Shown here one piece after another: positions 44,782 through 54,280 of a stretch of DNA of 64,000 nucleotides. Within the stretch, counting starts at the first letter, position 1, and each line of letters opens with the position of its first letter. This DNA is from Psychroflexus torquis ATCC 700755 (GTDB lineage: Bacteria; Bacteroidota; Bacteroidia; Flavobacteriales; Flavobacteriaceae). The DNA lies in NCBI RefSeq assembly GCF_000153485.2, contig NC_018721.1:3038001-3102000 (forward strand), read 5' to 3'. The notes below the pieces were generated by a model, which worked only from the letters and a program-made list of their open reading frames with translations, searched no databases and was not told the origin of the DNA. The position numbers and the translations under genes are program-made.

Positions 44782-46284
44782 ATGATGAAATATTTTTTAG
44801 TCCCTTTTATGCTTTTGAGTTTCAGTATAATGGCTCAGGATATCACAGATGCCCTTAGATTTTCCACTCAGGAAATAAATGGAACCGCTAGATATACAGC
44901 TATGGGTGGAGCTTTTGGGGCTTTGGGAGGAGATATCTCAGCTATCAATATCAACCCTGCAAGTTCCGCTGTTTTTTTAACTAATAAATTTTCAGGGTCT
45001 GTAGATTTTACATCAATTAATAATGATTCCTTCTACGGAAATAATTCAATCCTCAGTTCTACTAGTGAGACCGATTTTGATTTAAATCAAATTGGGGCTG
45101 TATTTGTATTTGAAACCAATAATGAGAATGCAGTGTTCGATAAGTTAACCTTAGGGTTTTCATACAATAGAACCAATACTTTTGATGATGAGTTGAGATT
45201 TCAAGGGAATAATTCTGAAAGTATTTCAGATTATTTTTTGAATAGAGCACAGGGAGTCCCCTTGGATTTATTAACACCTAGATCTGGGGAGAGCGTCGCT
45301 GAACTTTATCAGTTTTTAGGCGAGGATGAAGGGTTTGGTGCCCAGCAGGCTTTTTTAGGTTATGAAGCTTTTTTAATCAATGCAGAAGATCCACTAGATT
45401 CTCAAAATACAAGTTATTTATCTAACGTTTTTGGTAATAATTTTAGTCAAAACTATTTTGAACAAACCAGAGGTAGCTCTGGTAAATATACCCTTAACGG
45501 CGGAGGTCAGATCGGTGACAGAATTCATCTAGGAGTTAACTTTAATCTTCACTTTTTGGACTACAGAAGATTAACTCGTCTCGATGAATTTAATTCAGAG
45601 CTCACAGGAATTAATGATATATTTTTTGATAATGAATTGAGAACTCGTGGGAGCGGAATTTCCCTACAAGTAGGAGGGATATTTAAAGTGACTGAGGGAT
45701 GGAGATTAGGATTTACATACGACACGCCTACTTGGATGAACATTTCTGATGAGCTTTCACAAAGATTAGAAACGGTTAGCGCTAGTCAAGATGTAGCCAT
45801 TGTAGATCCAAATGTGATAAATATCTATCCAGATTACAACTTTAAAACACCAGGACGTGTGTCTTTAAGTACAGCTTATGTTTTTGGAGTTTCGGGTTTG
45901 CTTAGCTTCGACTATAGCTATAAAGATTTTTCCGCTATGGAATTTACTTCCGACGGTTTTGATATTCAAAATCAAGATATTACGAACCTAATAACAGGCG
46001 CTGCTACTTATAATTTTGGTGGGGAGTATAGGATTCTTAATACTAGCCTTCGTGCGGGATACTTCCTACAAGAGAGTCCATATAATAATAAGGCACTTTT
46101 GGATGATACGGTTGGATATTCGTTTGGTTTAGGCTTTTCGTTAGGGAATACGACTTTAGATCTATCTTATCAACGTATGGAACAAGACAGACAAAACATT
46201 TTGTATCAAACTGATTTTTCTCAAGAAGCGCAGGTTCAAAGTGTTTTTAATAATTATATGCTTACGCTCACGTTTGATTTATAA
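44782..46284 (+). CDS. OmpP1/FadL-family outer-membrane transporter
   Basis: A 500-residue outer-membrane beta-barrel with signal peptide (1-19, ending SIMAQ). The conserved N-terminal plug region ALRFSTQEINGTARYTAMGGAFGALGGDISAININPAS is typical of the OmpP1/FadL/TodX family as found in Flavobacteriaceae (often labelled hemin receptor). FadL proteins let hydrophobic compounds cross the outer membrane by lateral diffusion. Alternating aromatic strands and a C-terminal NNYMLTLTFDL strand complete the barrel. It follows the repetitive lipoprotein gene by 21 bp. The ligand is not indicated by sequence. Confidence 0.88.
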   Translation: MMKYFLVPFMLLSFSIMAQDITDALRFSTQEINGTARYTAMGGAFGALGGDISAININPASSAVFLTNKFSGSVDFTSINNDSFYGNNSILSSTSETDFDLNQIGAVFVFETNNENAVFDKLTLGFSYNRTNTFDDELRFQGNNSESISDYFLNRAQGVPLDLLTPRSGESVAELYQFLGEDEGFGAQQAFLGYEAFLINAEDPLDSQNTSYLSNVFGNNFSQNYFEQTRGSSGKYTLNGGGQIGDRIHLGVNFNLHFLDYRRLTRLDEFNSELTGINDIFFDNELRTRGSGISLQVGGIFKVTEGWRLGFTYDTPTWMNISDELSQRLETVSASQDVAIVDPNVINIYPDYNFKTPGRVSLSTAYVFGVSGLLSFDYSYKDFSAMEFTSDGFDIQNQDITNLITGAATYNFGGEYRILNTSLRAGYFLQESPYNNKALLDDTVGYSFGLGFSLGNTTLDLSYQRMEQDRQNILYQTDFSQEAQVQSVFNNYMLTLTFDL

Positions 46285-46356
46285 ATTTCATAATATCAAA
46301 ACTATTTTTTCTAGAGCATATCTTACAAAATCTTATTTTCGCTAAAAATATTTTCG

Positions 46357-47304
46357 ATGGACATTTTTTTAGTGATAATAGGATTAATCCTTTTGGTAAT
46401 TGGTGGAGAGTTTTTAGTGAGGTCATCTGTTGCTTTGTCTTTTAAATTCAACATTTCAAAAATGATCATTGGACTCACTGTAGTCTCTTTTGCTACATCA
46501 TCTCCAGAGTTACTAGTTAGCCTGCAAGCTGCGTTGTCCGGCTATTCTGATATCTCCCTTGGAAATGTCATTGGCTCCAATATTGCAAACATCGGTTTGG
46601 TATTGGGGTTGACGGCTATCATTTCGTCTATGGATACCGACAGTGACTTTATAAAGTTCAATTGGCCGGTCATGATGATTCTAACAGGAATGATGTATCT
46701 CTTTTTATATACTGGAAAGAATATTTCAAGATTAGAAGGAGGGGCTCTTCTTCTAGTTATTGTAGTTTTTCTAGGGGTGCTCATTAAAAAAGCCACAACA
46801 AAAGGGGCTAAATCCGAAAGTGAAGTCGATCCAAGCCTAGAACAGACCTCTGGATTTAAAATTATATTGTGGTTGCTTATTGGAGCTGCTGGGCTTTATT
46901 TTGGATCAGAATGGCTTGTAGATGGTGCAGTAGGTATAGCTCAATCTTATGAAGTGAGTGAAAGAGTCATCTCGGTAACCATGATCGCAATTGGGACAAG
47001 CGTGCCAGAGCTTGCAGCTTCCGTAATTGCTGCTTTAAAGCAGGAAAAAGGTTTATCATTAGGAAATCTAATAGGGTCCAATATCTTCAATATTGGTTCT
47101 GTTATTGGGCTTACCGCAATAATTCAGCCTATTTTTCTTCAGTCTGAAGAAGTCTTGACCAATGATATTTTTTGGATGATAGGCTTTTCACTTATTCTTG
47201 CCCCCTTGATTTTTATACCACCAAAAAAAGTTATTTCTAGATATAAAGGAGTTATATTATTCTTAGCCTACATTTTATTTATTCTACTAGCCTTTCGTTC
47301 TTAA
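46357..47304 (+). CDS. Calcium/sodium antiporter (CaCA family, YrbG-like)
   Basis: A 315-residue inner-membrane exchanger made of two homologous five-helix halves. The alpha-1 repeat GLTVVSFATSSPELLVS with GNVIGSNIANIGLVLG and the alpha-2 repeat IAIGTSVPELAASV with GNLIGSNIFNIGSVIG are both complete, including the acidic ion-binding residues. It would move Ca2+ (or another cation) out against Na+ or H+. The central loop around residues 145-165 is hydrophilic and short. It is on the same strand as its neighbours but has its own 70-bp upstream gap. Confidence 0.92.
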   Translation: MDIFLVIIGLILLVIGGEFLVRSSVALSFKFNISKMIIGLTVVSFATSSPELLVSLQAALSGYSDISLGNVIGSNIANIGLVLGLTAIISSMDTDSDFIKFNWPVMMILTGMMYLFLYTGKNISRLEGGALLLVIVVFLGVLIKKATTKGAKSESEVDPSLEQTSGFKIILWLLIGAAGLYFGSEWLVDGAVGIAQSYEVSERVISVTMIAIGTSVPELAASVIAALKQEKGLSLGNLIGSNIFNIGSVIGLTAIIQPIFLQSEEVLTNDIFWMIGFSLILAPLIFIPPKKVISRYKGVILFLAYILFILLAFRS

Positions 47305-47312
47305 TAAAAAAT

Positions 47313-47356
47313 GGGGGGTGCGTGATGGTTTTAATTAGTTTAAGAGATTACCCCCC
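47313..47356 (+). promoter_or_regulatory. G6/C6 stem between antiporter gene and glnN
   Basis: GGGGGGT (47313-47319) can pair with ACCCCCC (47350-47356) across a 30-base loop and is followed by TTATTTTTG. It is probably the terminator of the antiporter gene; it ends before the glnN promoter. Confidence 0.5.
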
Positions 47357-47386
47357 TTATTTTTGATATGGTAATTGAAAATTAAT

Positions 47387-47394
47387 TACATTTG
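47387..47394 (+). promoter_or_regulatory. -7 promoter element of glnN
   Basis: TACATTTG matches TAnnTTTG, with TTTG at 47362-47365 as a possible -33 element. It overlaps the in-frame TTG at 47392 and so favours the ATG at 47419. Confidence 0.5.
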
Positions 47395-47418
47395 GTGCGT
47401 AAAAATCAAAAACGTATT

Positions 47419-49605
47419 ATGGCTATTTTAAGATTCAATGCATTAAAAGAAACACTTCATAGAACTCCTGTTAAGATTCAAGAGGACGAGAGACGTTCAG
47501 ATATGTTTGGTAGAAACGTCTTTAATCAAAAGGCAATGCGTCAGTATTTAACTAAAGATGCTTATGAAAGCCTAAAAAACGCTACCGAGAATGGTCAAAA
47601 AATAGACCGGTTACTTGCAGAAAATATTTCTGCGGGTATGAAAGAGTGGGCGATTTCAAAAGGAGCTACACATTATACACACTGGTTTCAACCACTTACG
47701 GGTTCTACAGCTGAAAAGCATGATGCTTTTTTTGAAACCACAGAGGATGGTGGTGCTATGGAAAAATTTAGCGGTTCTCAATTAGTTCAACAAGAACCAG
47801 ATGCTTCTAGTTTACCAAACGGAGGGATTAGAAATACTTTTGAAGCTAGAGGATATACTGCTTGGGATCCTTCATCTCCAGCATTTGTTTGGGGTCCAAC
47901 TTTATGTATTCCAACAATATTCGTGTCCTACACGGGAGAAGCTTTAGATTATAAAACACCTTTATTGCGTTCGGTTTCTGCTTTAGATAAAGCAGCTACA
48001 GATGTCGTGAGGTACTTTGATAAAAAAGTCAGTAAAGTCATAACGACATTAGGCTGGGAGCAAGAGTATTTTTTAGTAGATTCTGCATTAGCTTCCACAA
48101 GACCAGATTTGATGATGTCTGGTAGAACACTTCTTGGTCACTCTCCAGCAAAGGGCCAGCAATTGGATGATCACTATTTTGGATCTATTCCGAGTCGCGT
48201 GCTCAATTATATGAGAGATTTGGAAAGAGAATGTATGCTTCTAGGGATTCCCGTAAAAACAAGGCATAACGAAGTAGCACCAAATCAATTTGAATTAGCG
48301 CCTATTTTTGAAGAAGTCAACTTAGCTGTAGACCACAACTCCTTATTGATGGACGTCATGGATAAAGTTGCAGAACGTCATTATTTTAAAGTTCTTTTCC
48401 ATGAAAAACCATTTCAGGGAGTTAACGGGAGCGGAAAACATAATAACTGGTCTTTAGCAACCGATTCAGGTTCAAATTTATTGAGCCCAGGTAAAACCCC
48501 TATGAAAAACATGAGGTTTCTCACTTTTTTTATAAATACAATTAAAGCATTTTATGAAAACGAGGAACTTATAAGAGCAACAATAGCTTCAGCATCCAAC
48601 GATCATAGGCTAGGAGCTAATGAAGCTCCTCCTGCTGTAATGTCGGTTTTTATAGGCTCTCAACTTACAAAAGTACTTGATGAACTGGAAAAAGTAACAA
48701 ATGGTAAATTGTCGCCAGAAGAGAAAACAGAACTTAAGTTAAATGTTGTAGGAAAGATACCAGAGATACTTCTCGATAACACAGACAGAAACAGAACTTC
48801 TCCTTTTGCTTTTACAGGAAATAAATTTGAATTGAGAGCGGTGGGTTCTACAGCAAATTGTGCAGATCCAATGACAGTTCTAAACGCTATCGTCGCTAAA
48901 CAATTGATAGAATTTAAAGTTGAAGTCGATGGTCTTATCTCTGATAAGAAAATGAAAAAAGACGATGCTATTTTCAATGTTCTCAGAGAGTATATTAAAT
49001 CTTCTAAAAAGATTCGCTTCGAGGGGGATGGTTATGGAGATGCTTGGCAGAAAGAAGCAGAAAAAAGAGGTCTAAGTAACTATAGAACGACTCCTGAAGC
49101 CTTAAAAGCTAAAATCTCTAAAAAGGCTATTGATTTATTTGGTGGATTAAATATTATGAATGAGATCGAAGTCAAAGCTAGATATGAAATTGAAATCGAG
49201 GATTATTCAAAACACATTCAGATAGAAGGACGAGTCTTGGGAGATATTGCAAGGAACCACATTATTCCTACAGCTATAAAATATCAAAATATCCTTATCG
49301 AAAATGTAAAGGGTTTAAAAGAGATTTATGGGTCTAACTTTAAGGGTCAAGCTAAACAGCAGATGAATATTATTGAAGCTATTTCAGAACACATTGAAAA
49401 AATCAATGAAGAAGTAGACCAAATGATAAATGCAAGAAAACAAGCAAATCTTATAGAAGATCCCACTGAAAAGGCTTTTGCTTACTGTGATAATGTGAAG
49501 CCTTATTTTGATGATATCCGTTACCATTGTGATAAGTTAGAGCTAATGGTTGATGATGAAATTTGGCCATTGACAAAATATAGAGAGCTTTTATTTACAA
49601 AATAA
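47419..49605 (+). CDS. glnN: Glutamine synthetase type III
   Basis: A 728-residue GSIII. The N-terminus MAILRFNALKETLHRTPVKI matches the family, and segments such as THWFQPLTGSTAEKHDAF, GLGWEQEYFLVD-like TTLGWEQEYF, GVNGSGKHNNWSLAT and HRLGANEAPPAVMSVFIG carry metal, glutamate and ATP ligands. The enzyme condenses glutamate and ammonia with ATP. GSIII is about 260 residues longer than GSI and is the common form in Bacteroidota. A TTG nine codons upstream is in frame but overlaps the promoter, so the ATG is preferred. A terminator follows at 49626. It probably reassimilates ammonia released by amino acid catabolism. Confidence 0.95.
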   Translation: MAILRFNALKETLHRTPVKIQEDERRSDMFGRNVFNQKAMRQYLTKDAYESLKNATENGQKIDRLLAENISAGMKEWAISKGATHYTHWFQPLTGSTAEKHDAFFETTEDGGAMEKFSGSQLVQQEPDASSLPNGGIRNTFEARGYTAWDPSSPAFVWGPTLCIPTIFVSYTGEALDYKTPLLRSVSALDKAATDVVRYFDKKVSKVITTLGWEQEYFLVDSALASTRPDLMMSGRTLLGHSPAKGQQLDDHYFGSIPSRVLNYMRDLERECMLLGIPVKTRHNEVAPNQFELAPIFEEVNLAVDHNSLLMDVMDKVAERHYFKVLFHEKPFQGVNGSGKHNNWSLATDSGSNLLSPGKTPMKNMRFLTFFINTIKAFYENEELIRATIASASNDHRLGANEAPPAVMSVFIGSQLTKVLDELEKVTNGKLSPEEKTELKLNVVGKIPEILLDNTDRNRTSPFAFTGNKFELRAVGSTANCADPMTVLNAIVAKQLIEFKVEVDGLISDKKMKKDDAIFNVLREYIKSSKKIRFEGDGYGDAWQKEAEKRGLSNYRTTPEALKAKISKKAIDLFGGLNIMNEIEVKARYEIEIEDYSKHIQIEGRVLGDIARNHIIPTAIKYQNILIENVKGLKEIYGSNFKGQAKQQMNIIEAISEHIEKINEEVDQMINARKQANLIEDPTEKAFAYCDNVKPYFDDIRYHCDKLELMVDDEIWPLTKYRELLFTK

Positions 49606-49625
49606 GAGTTGATAAACTATTTTTT

Positions 49626-49668
49626 AAACCCAGTGTTAGATATCTAATAACACTGGGTTTATTTTTTA
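49626..49668 (+). terminator. Rho-independent terminator of glnN
   Basis: A perfect 13-bp stem (AAACCCAGTGTTA at 49626-49638 with 49648-49660) is followed by ATTTTTTA, 20 bp after the glnN stop. Confidence 0.9.
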
Positions 49669-49676
49669 TAAATTTG
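49669..49676 (+). promoter_or_regulatory. -7 promoter element of the PurM-like gene
   Basis: TAAATTTG matches TAnnTTTG and lies 16 bp before the ATG at 49693, immediately after the glnN terminator. Confidence 0.5.
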
Positions 49677-49692
49677 CAACAAATTTCCTAAA

Positions 49693-50868
49693 ATGAGTGA
49701 TCAAGCAAGATATGCCAAGCGTGGAGTCTCTTCTCAAAAAGAAGATGTTCACAAAGCTATAGAAAATATTGACAAAGGCCTGTTTCCAATGTCATTTTGT
49801 AAAATCATACCAGATTATCTTGCGGGAAGCCAAGACCATTGTGTCGTGATGCACGCCGATGGGGCTGGCACAAAATCATCTCTAGCCTACTTGTATTGGA
49901 AGGAAACAGGAGACCTTAAGGTTTGGAGGGGAATTGCTCAAGATGCTCTTATTATGAATGTTGATGATCTGCTATGTGTTGGAGCTACAGATAATATTTT
50001 AGTCTCTTCTACTATAGGTAGAAATAAAAATGTAATCTCTGGTGATGTTATTGCTGAAATTATCAACGGCACTGAATCTATCGTTGAAGATTTGAGAGAT
50101 CATGGTATTTCTATTCATACTACAGGAGGTGAAACTGCAGATGTAGGAGATTTAGTAAGAACAATTATTGTAGATTCTACCGTAACAGCAAGGTTAAGAA
50201 GGGATGAGGTAATCGACAATGCTAATATAAAGGCGGGTAATGTTATTGTTGGGCTTTCCTCTAGCGGACAAGCCTCTTATGAAACAGAATATAATGGCGG
50301 TATGGGAAGTAATGGACTTACTTCAGCTAGGCATGACGTCTTAGCTAATTACTTATCTGAAGCTTACCCAGAGTCTTTCGATCCTAAAGTTCCAAAAGAC
50401 CTGATCTACTCTGGCTCTAAAAGATTAACCGAAAAAATTTCAGAAGATCTTCCAGATGTTGGAAAAATGATTTTATCTCCTACTCGGACTTATGCACCTA
50501 TTGTAAAAAAGGTGTTTGCAAAATTGGGAAGGGCTTCCATTGATGGAATGGTTCACTGTAGTGGAGGAGCACAAACAAAAATCCTTCATTTTATAGAGAA
50601 CCTCCGCATTATTAAGGATAATATGTTTGAACTTCCTCCGTTATTCAAGCTCATACAAGATGAAAGTCAAACCGATTGGAAAGAAATGTACCAGGTTTTT
50701 AATATGGGGCATAGGATGGAATTTTATGTTGATGAATCCATAGCTCAGGAAATTATAGATATTTCCAAGTCCTTTAATGTAGATGCTAAAATTGTAGGGA
50801 GAGTAGAAGCTTCAGAATCAAAATCTCTTTTAATCTCTTCAGTTTATGGCCATTTTGAATACTCATAA
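49693..50868 (+). CDS. purM: AIR synthase (phosphoribosylformylglycinamidine cyclo-ligase), PurM
   Basis: A 391-residue PurM-fold ATP-dependent ligase. The N-terminal half carries HADGAGTKSSLAYLYWKETGD and MNVDDLLCVGATDN, the nucleotide- and substrate-binding elements; GGETADVGDLV and GLSSSGQASYE follow, and the C-terminal half has SPTRTYAPIVKK and MVHCSGGAQTK. It closes the imidazole ring in purine synthesis (FGAM to AIR). At 391 residues it is longer than E. coli PurM (345), as is usual for the Bacteroidota type. It sits just upstream of a DUF3078 gene with a 5-bp gap. Confidence 0.9.
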   Translation: MSDQARYAKRGVSSQKEDVHKAIENIDKGLFPMSFCKIIPDYLAGSQDHCVVMHADGAGTKSSLAYLYWKETGDLKVWRGIAQDALIMNVDDLLCVGATDNILVSSTIGRNKNVISGDVIAEIINGTESIVEDLRDHGISIHTTGGETADVGDLVRTIIVDSTVTARLRRDEVIDNANIKAGNVIVGLSSSGQASYETEYNGGMGSNGLTSARHDVLANYLSEAYPESFDPKVPKDLIYSGSKRLTEKISEDLPDVGKMILSPTRTYAPIVKKVFAKLGRASIDGMVHCSGGAQTKILHFIENLRIIKDNMFELPPLFKLIQDESQTDWKEMYQVFNMGHRMEFYVDESIAQEIIDISKSFNVDAKIVGRVEASESKSLLISSVYGHFEYS

Positions 50869-50873
50869 ATAAA

Positions 50874-51932
50874 ATGAAAAGAGTTCTACTCCTTTTTTTA
50901 CTCTCATTATTTATCTCGAAAAGTTTTGGGCAATCCTTTGGCGAGATCCAAAAGATCGAATCTGTTGGTAAAACTCTGGTTCCTAATGGGTTTATGCCAT
51001 TAATCAATACTAGTTTCGATGTCTCGGGTAACTATGTATTTACCTATAATCAATTGATTCCTCGAAATGGTAGAACGAGTTTTTGGGAGCAAGTGAATGA
51101 ATTTACTTTAGATGTAAGCGAAGTAGCTTTTGTAAATTGGAATGCAGGAGGAACAAACTCTATATCTGGAATGTACGGAATGAATACAGTAAGAACTTAT
51201 AGAAATAAGGGCTTTAGATGGGATAATCAATTTCGGTTTAGATATGGAATCAACCAGCAAGAAGGTCAGGAATTAATAAAAACGGAGGATGATTTGGAAC
51301 TTATTTCTTCTTTTGGTTATGAAGTTTCTAAAAATTCTAATTGGTTTTATTCAGGTAAATTTAGTTATAAAACTCAAGTTTCAAGAGGTTTTAATTATCC
51401 AGATACTGAGGTTTCCATCTCGGAATTTATGGCGCCAGGCTATATTTTTCTTGGTATTGGAGCCAAGTATGCTCAACCCGACGAGAGCTTTGAACTTTAC
51501 TTATCTCCAATCACCCAAAAATCCACCTTTGTTTTAAATCAACGATTAGCCAATGATGGGGCGTTTGGTGTAAGAAGTGCAGTTAGGGATGGTGATGGAA
51601 ACATTATAAGAGAGGGGAAGACCTCTAGAAATGAGTTTGGCATATTAGTAACCAATGAATTTGAGCAAAAAATTTTTGAGAGTGCGGTTGTCGTAAATAG
51701 GATAAGTCTATATTCAGATTACATCAATAATTTTGGTAATATAGATATAGATTGGGAGCTAGTTTTCAATTTTAAAATCAATAATTTTATGCGTGCTAGT
51801 ATAGGTGCTCATATTAGATACGACGATGATATCAAAATTAGAGAGGAGGCTCCTGATGGCACTGTGGTTGTTGGGGGTTCTAGAATCCAGCTTAAGCAGC
51901 AGCTTGGCATAGGAATCGCTCTACAGCTTTAA
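50874..51932 (+). CDS. DUF3078-family outer-membrane protein
   Basis: A 352-residue exported protein with signal peptide (1-20, ending SFGQ). The core FWEQVNEFTLDVSEVAFVNWNAGGTNSISG and WDNQFRFRYG is typical of the DUF3078 family of Bacteroidota. Alternating hydrophobic/aromatic strands through the C-terminus (KQQLGIGIALQL) suggest an outer-membrane barrel. Function is unknown. It starts 5 bp after purM and is likely cotranscribed; prfA has its own promoter downstream. Confidence 0.85.
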   Translation: MKRVLLLFLLSLFISKSFGQSFGEIQKIESVGKTLVPNGFMPLINTSFDVSGNYVFTYNQLIPRNGRTSFWEQVNEFTLDVSEVAFVNWNAGGTNSISGMYGMNTVRTYRNKGFRWDNQFRFRYGINQQEGQELIKTEDDLELISSFGYEVSKNSNWFYSGKFSYKTQVSRGFNYPDTEVSISEFMAPGYIFLGIGAKYAQPDESFELYLSPITQKSTFVLNQRLANDGAFGVRSAVRDGDGNIIREGKTSRNEFGILVTNEFEQKIFESAVVVNRISLYSDYINNFGNIDIDWELVFNFKINNFMRASIGAHIRYDDDIKIREEAPDGTVVVGGSRIQLKQQLGIGIALQL

Positions 51933-51997
51933 TTTATAGTCTCAGATTTATTGATTTTTATGACGGCTTCTGTTAAAAAAAATCCCCTCAAATACCT

Positions 51998-52005
51998 TAA
52001 ATTTG
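51998..52005 (+). promoter_or_regulatory. -7 promoter element of prfA
   Basis: TAAATTTG matches TAnnTTTG, 18 bp before the prfA ATG at 52023. Confidence 0.5.
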
Positions 52006-52022
52006 CCATACATTAAAACCTT

Positions 52023-53099
52023 ATGCTAGATAAACTAAACTTTATAAAACAAAGATTTGACGAGGTGAGTGATTTGATCATTCAGCCTGACATCATGTCC
52101 AATCAAAAGCGGTATATAGAACTATCAAAAGAGTATAAAGACCTCAAAGCTATTATGGATGAGCGTGAGATTTATATAGAGCTCACCGATAACCTTAAGG
52201 AAGCCAATGATATTATTTCAAACGAGTCTGATGCTGAAATGGTGGAAATGGCGAAACTTCAATATGACGAGGCCAAAGTTGAATTGCCTAATCTAGAAGA
52301 GAAGATACGCATGATGCTTATTCCTAAAGACCCAGAAGATGCAAAGAATGCTGTAGTAGAAGTAAGAGCAGGAGCAGGGGGTGATGAAGCTAGTATTTTT
52401 GCAGGAGATATTTTTAGAATGTTATCCAAATACTGCGAACATAAAGGCTGGAAAGTAGATGTTGTAGATTATAATGAAGGGACCAATGGAGGATACAAAG
52501 AAATCCAATTTGAAGTCTCTGGGGATGACGTGTATGGAACATTAAAATATGAAGCCGGTGTTCACCGAGTTCAACGTGTACCACAAACTGAAACTCAAGG
52601 TCGTGTCCACACTAGTGCTGCAACAGTAATGGTTTTTCCTGAAGCTGAAGAATTTGATATTGAGGTCAATCCAAAGGAGGTAAGAGTAGACTATTTCTGT
52701 TCTTCTGGACCAGGAGGGCAGTCTGTAAACACAACTTACTCTGCAGTAAGACTTACTCACGAACCTACTGGCATTGTAGCTCAATGTCAAGATCAAAAGT
52801 CACAACATAAAAATAAAGAGAAAGCTTTTAGGGTTTTAAGGTCGAGACTATATGAAATGGAGTTGGCCAAAAAGCAAGCTGAAGATGCTGAAAAGCGAGG
52901 CTCTATGGTGACTAGTGGTGACCGAAGTGCTAAAATTAGAACTTATAATTATTCACAAAGTCGAGTTACCGATCATAGGATAAATCTCACGCTCTATGAT
53001 CTCGATAATATCATAAACGGGGACTTAGAGAAAATAATTAATGAGTTAAAACTCGTCGATAATACAGAGAAACTCAAAAATATTTCTGACGACCTATAA
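52023..53099 (+). CDS. prfA: Peptide chain release factor 1
   Basis: A 358-residue class I release factor. The stop-codon recognition motif of RF1, PxT, is PQT at residues 187-189 ([14 protein letters not shown]), and the catalytic GGQ is at 231-233 ([18 protein letters not shown]). The N-terminal coiled domain and C-terminal helical domain are of normal length. It ends translation at UAA and UAG; the glutamine of GGQ would be methylated by PrmC. It is 6 bp upstream of pyrF, so the two form an operon. Confidence 0.96.
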   Translation: MLDKLNFIKQRFDEVSDLIIQPDIMSNQKRYIELSKEYKDLKAIMDEREIYIELTDNLKEANDIISNESDAEMVEMAKLQYDEAKVELPNLEEKIRMMLIPKDPEDAKNAVVEVRAGAGGDEASIFAGDIFRMLSKYCEHKGWKVDVVDYNEGTNGGYKEIQFEVSGDDVYGTLKYEAGVHRVQRVPQTETQGRVHTSAATVMVFPEAEEFDIEVNPKEVRVDYFCSSGPGGQSVNTTYSAVRLTHEPTGIVAQCQDQKSQHKNKEKAFRVLRSRLYEMELAKKQAEDAEKRGSMVTSGDRSAKIRTYNYSQSRVTDHRINLTLYDLDNIINGDLEKIINELKLVDNTEKLKNISDDL

Positions 53100-53105
53100 T
53101 TAATT

Positions 53106-53918
53106 ATGCAACTTCAAGAGCTTATTGAACAAATTCAACAGAAAAAATCCATGCTTTGCGTGGGATTGGATGTTGATTTAGAAAAAATACCTAAGCATTT
53201 ATTAGAGCTTGACGATCCTATTTTTGAATTCAATAAGGCCATTATTGAAGCTACCCAAGAGTATTGTATAGCTTATAAGCCAAACATAGCGTTTTATGAA
53301 GCCTATGGACTAAAGGGATGGCAGGCACTTCAGAAAACGATTAATTATATTAACGAACATTATCCAGAGCAATTCACCATTGCAGATGCCAAGAGGGGAG
53401 ATATCGGCAACACTTCAAAGATGTATGCTAAAGCTTTTTTTGAAGACTTAAATTTTGATTCTGTTACTGTAGCTCCATATATGGGAAAAGATTCTATAGA
53501 ACCTTTTCTTCAATTTAAAAATAAGCATGCTATTATGCTTGGCCTTACATCTAACGAAGGAGCTAAAGATTTTCAATTTTTAGAAAACAAGGGAACTTTA
53601 CTTTTTGAAAGTGTTTTAAAAACTTCTCGAACATGGGTGAATTCAAGGCAGTTGATGTATGTTGTTGGGGCCACTAAGTCCAGTTACTTAAAAAAAATAA
53701 GACAAATCTTACCAGATAGCTTTTTATTAATTCCAGGGGTAGGGGCTCAAGGGGGAAATCTAAAGGAAGTCTGTGAGCATGGCTTAAATTCTACTTATGG
53801 ATTGATCATTAATTCTACAAGGGGAATTATATACGCTTCACAAGAAGAAGATTTTGCAATTCAGGCAGCTTATAACGCTAAAGCGCTACAGGAGCAAATG
53901 GAGCCTTACATAACTTAA
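53106..53918 (+). CDS. pyrF: Orotidine 5'-phosphate decarboxylase (type 2)
   Basis: A 270-residue TIM-barrel enzyme. The catalytic Asp-Lys-x2-Asp array is Asp94-x-Lys96-x2-Asp99 in [26 protein letters not shown] marks the N-terminal strand and [11 protein letters not shown] the phosphate loop. It converts OMP to UMP in pyrimidine synthesis. The length and the N-terminal [11 protein letters not shown] helix fit the longer type 2 group. It follows prfA by 6 bp and ends at a perfect terminator overlapping the stop codon. Confidence 0.95.
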   Translation: MQLQELIEQIQQKKSMLCVGLDVDLEKIPKHLLELDDPIFEFNKAIIEATQEYCIAYKPNIAFYEAYGLKGWQALQKTINYINEHYPEQFTIADAKRGDIGNTSKMYAKAFFEDLNFDSVTVAPYMGKDSIEPFLQFKNKHAIMLGLTSNEGAKDFQFLENKGTLLFESVLKTSRTWVNSRQLMYVVGATKSSYLKKIRQILPDSFLLIPGVGAQGGNLKEVCEHGLNSTYGLIINSTRGIIYASQEEDFAIQAAYNAKALQEQMEPYIT

Positions 53919-53950
53919 AAAGCTTATACATTTTACTGTATAAGCTTTTT
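53917..53950 (+). terminator. Rho-independent terminator of prfA-pyrF
   Basis: A perfect 14-bp stem (53917-53930 with 53937-53950) with loop TTTTAC. It starts inside the pyrF stop codon, ends in T5, and could serve both strands. Confidence 0.92.
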
Positions 53951-53976
53951 ATAAAGTTTTTAGAATAAACTAAGAC

Positions 53977-54228
53977 TTACATTTCTTCTTTAGTAGCTTC
54001 TTCCATTTCTTCAGCACCTTCTTCAGTTTCTTCAGCTGCCTCTTCCATGACCTCTTCAGTTTCTTCAGCTGCTTCTTCCATAACCTCTACAGTTTCCTCA
54101 GCTGCTTTGTCCATAGTTTCTTCAACATCGTCTGCTGTTTCTTCAGCATCGCCTTTCTGTTCTCTACAGCTTACTACACCTAAACCTAGTAAAGCAGCCA
54201 TTGTGATAGATAAAATTGATTTTTTCAT
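53977..54228 (-). CDS. Small, extremely acidic repeat lipoprotein
   Basis: An 83-residue lipoprotein with signal peptide and lipobox VVSC (Cys21). The mature part is about 62 residues, mostly Glu, Ala, Thr and Met, arranged as imperfect 11-residue heptad-like repeats of the EVMEEAAEETE type (three copies between residues 48 and 75). It should form a long amphipathic, strongly negative helix or coiled coil at the membrane. No homologous domain is recognised and no function can be assigned; cation binding or a spacer role is conceivable. It is convergent with pyrF and ends 26 bp after that terminator. Confidence 0.75.
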   Translation of the reverse strand: MKKSILSITMAALLGLGVVSCREQKGDAEETADDVEETMDKAAEETVEVMEEAAEETEEVMEEAAEETEEGAEEMEEATKEEM

Positions 54229-54280
54229 TTTGTTTTGATTTTTGATTAAGTTTCAAAAGTATAGATTTTTCTTAAATATA

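Noticed and set aside
47392..47418. TTG start nine codons upstream for glnN
   Set aside because: It overlaps the -7 promoter box, and the ATG at 47419 gives the usual GSIII N-terminus.
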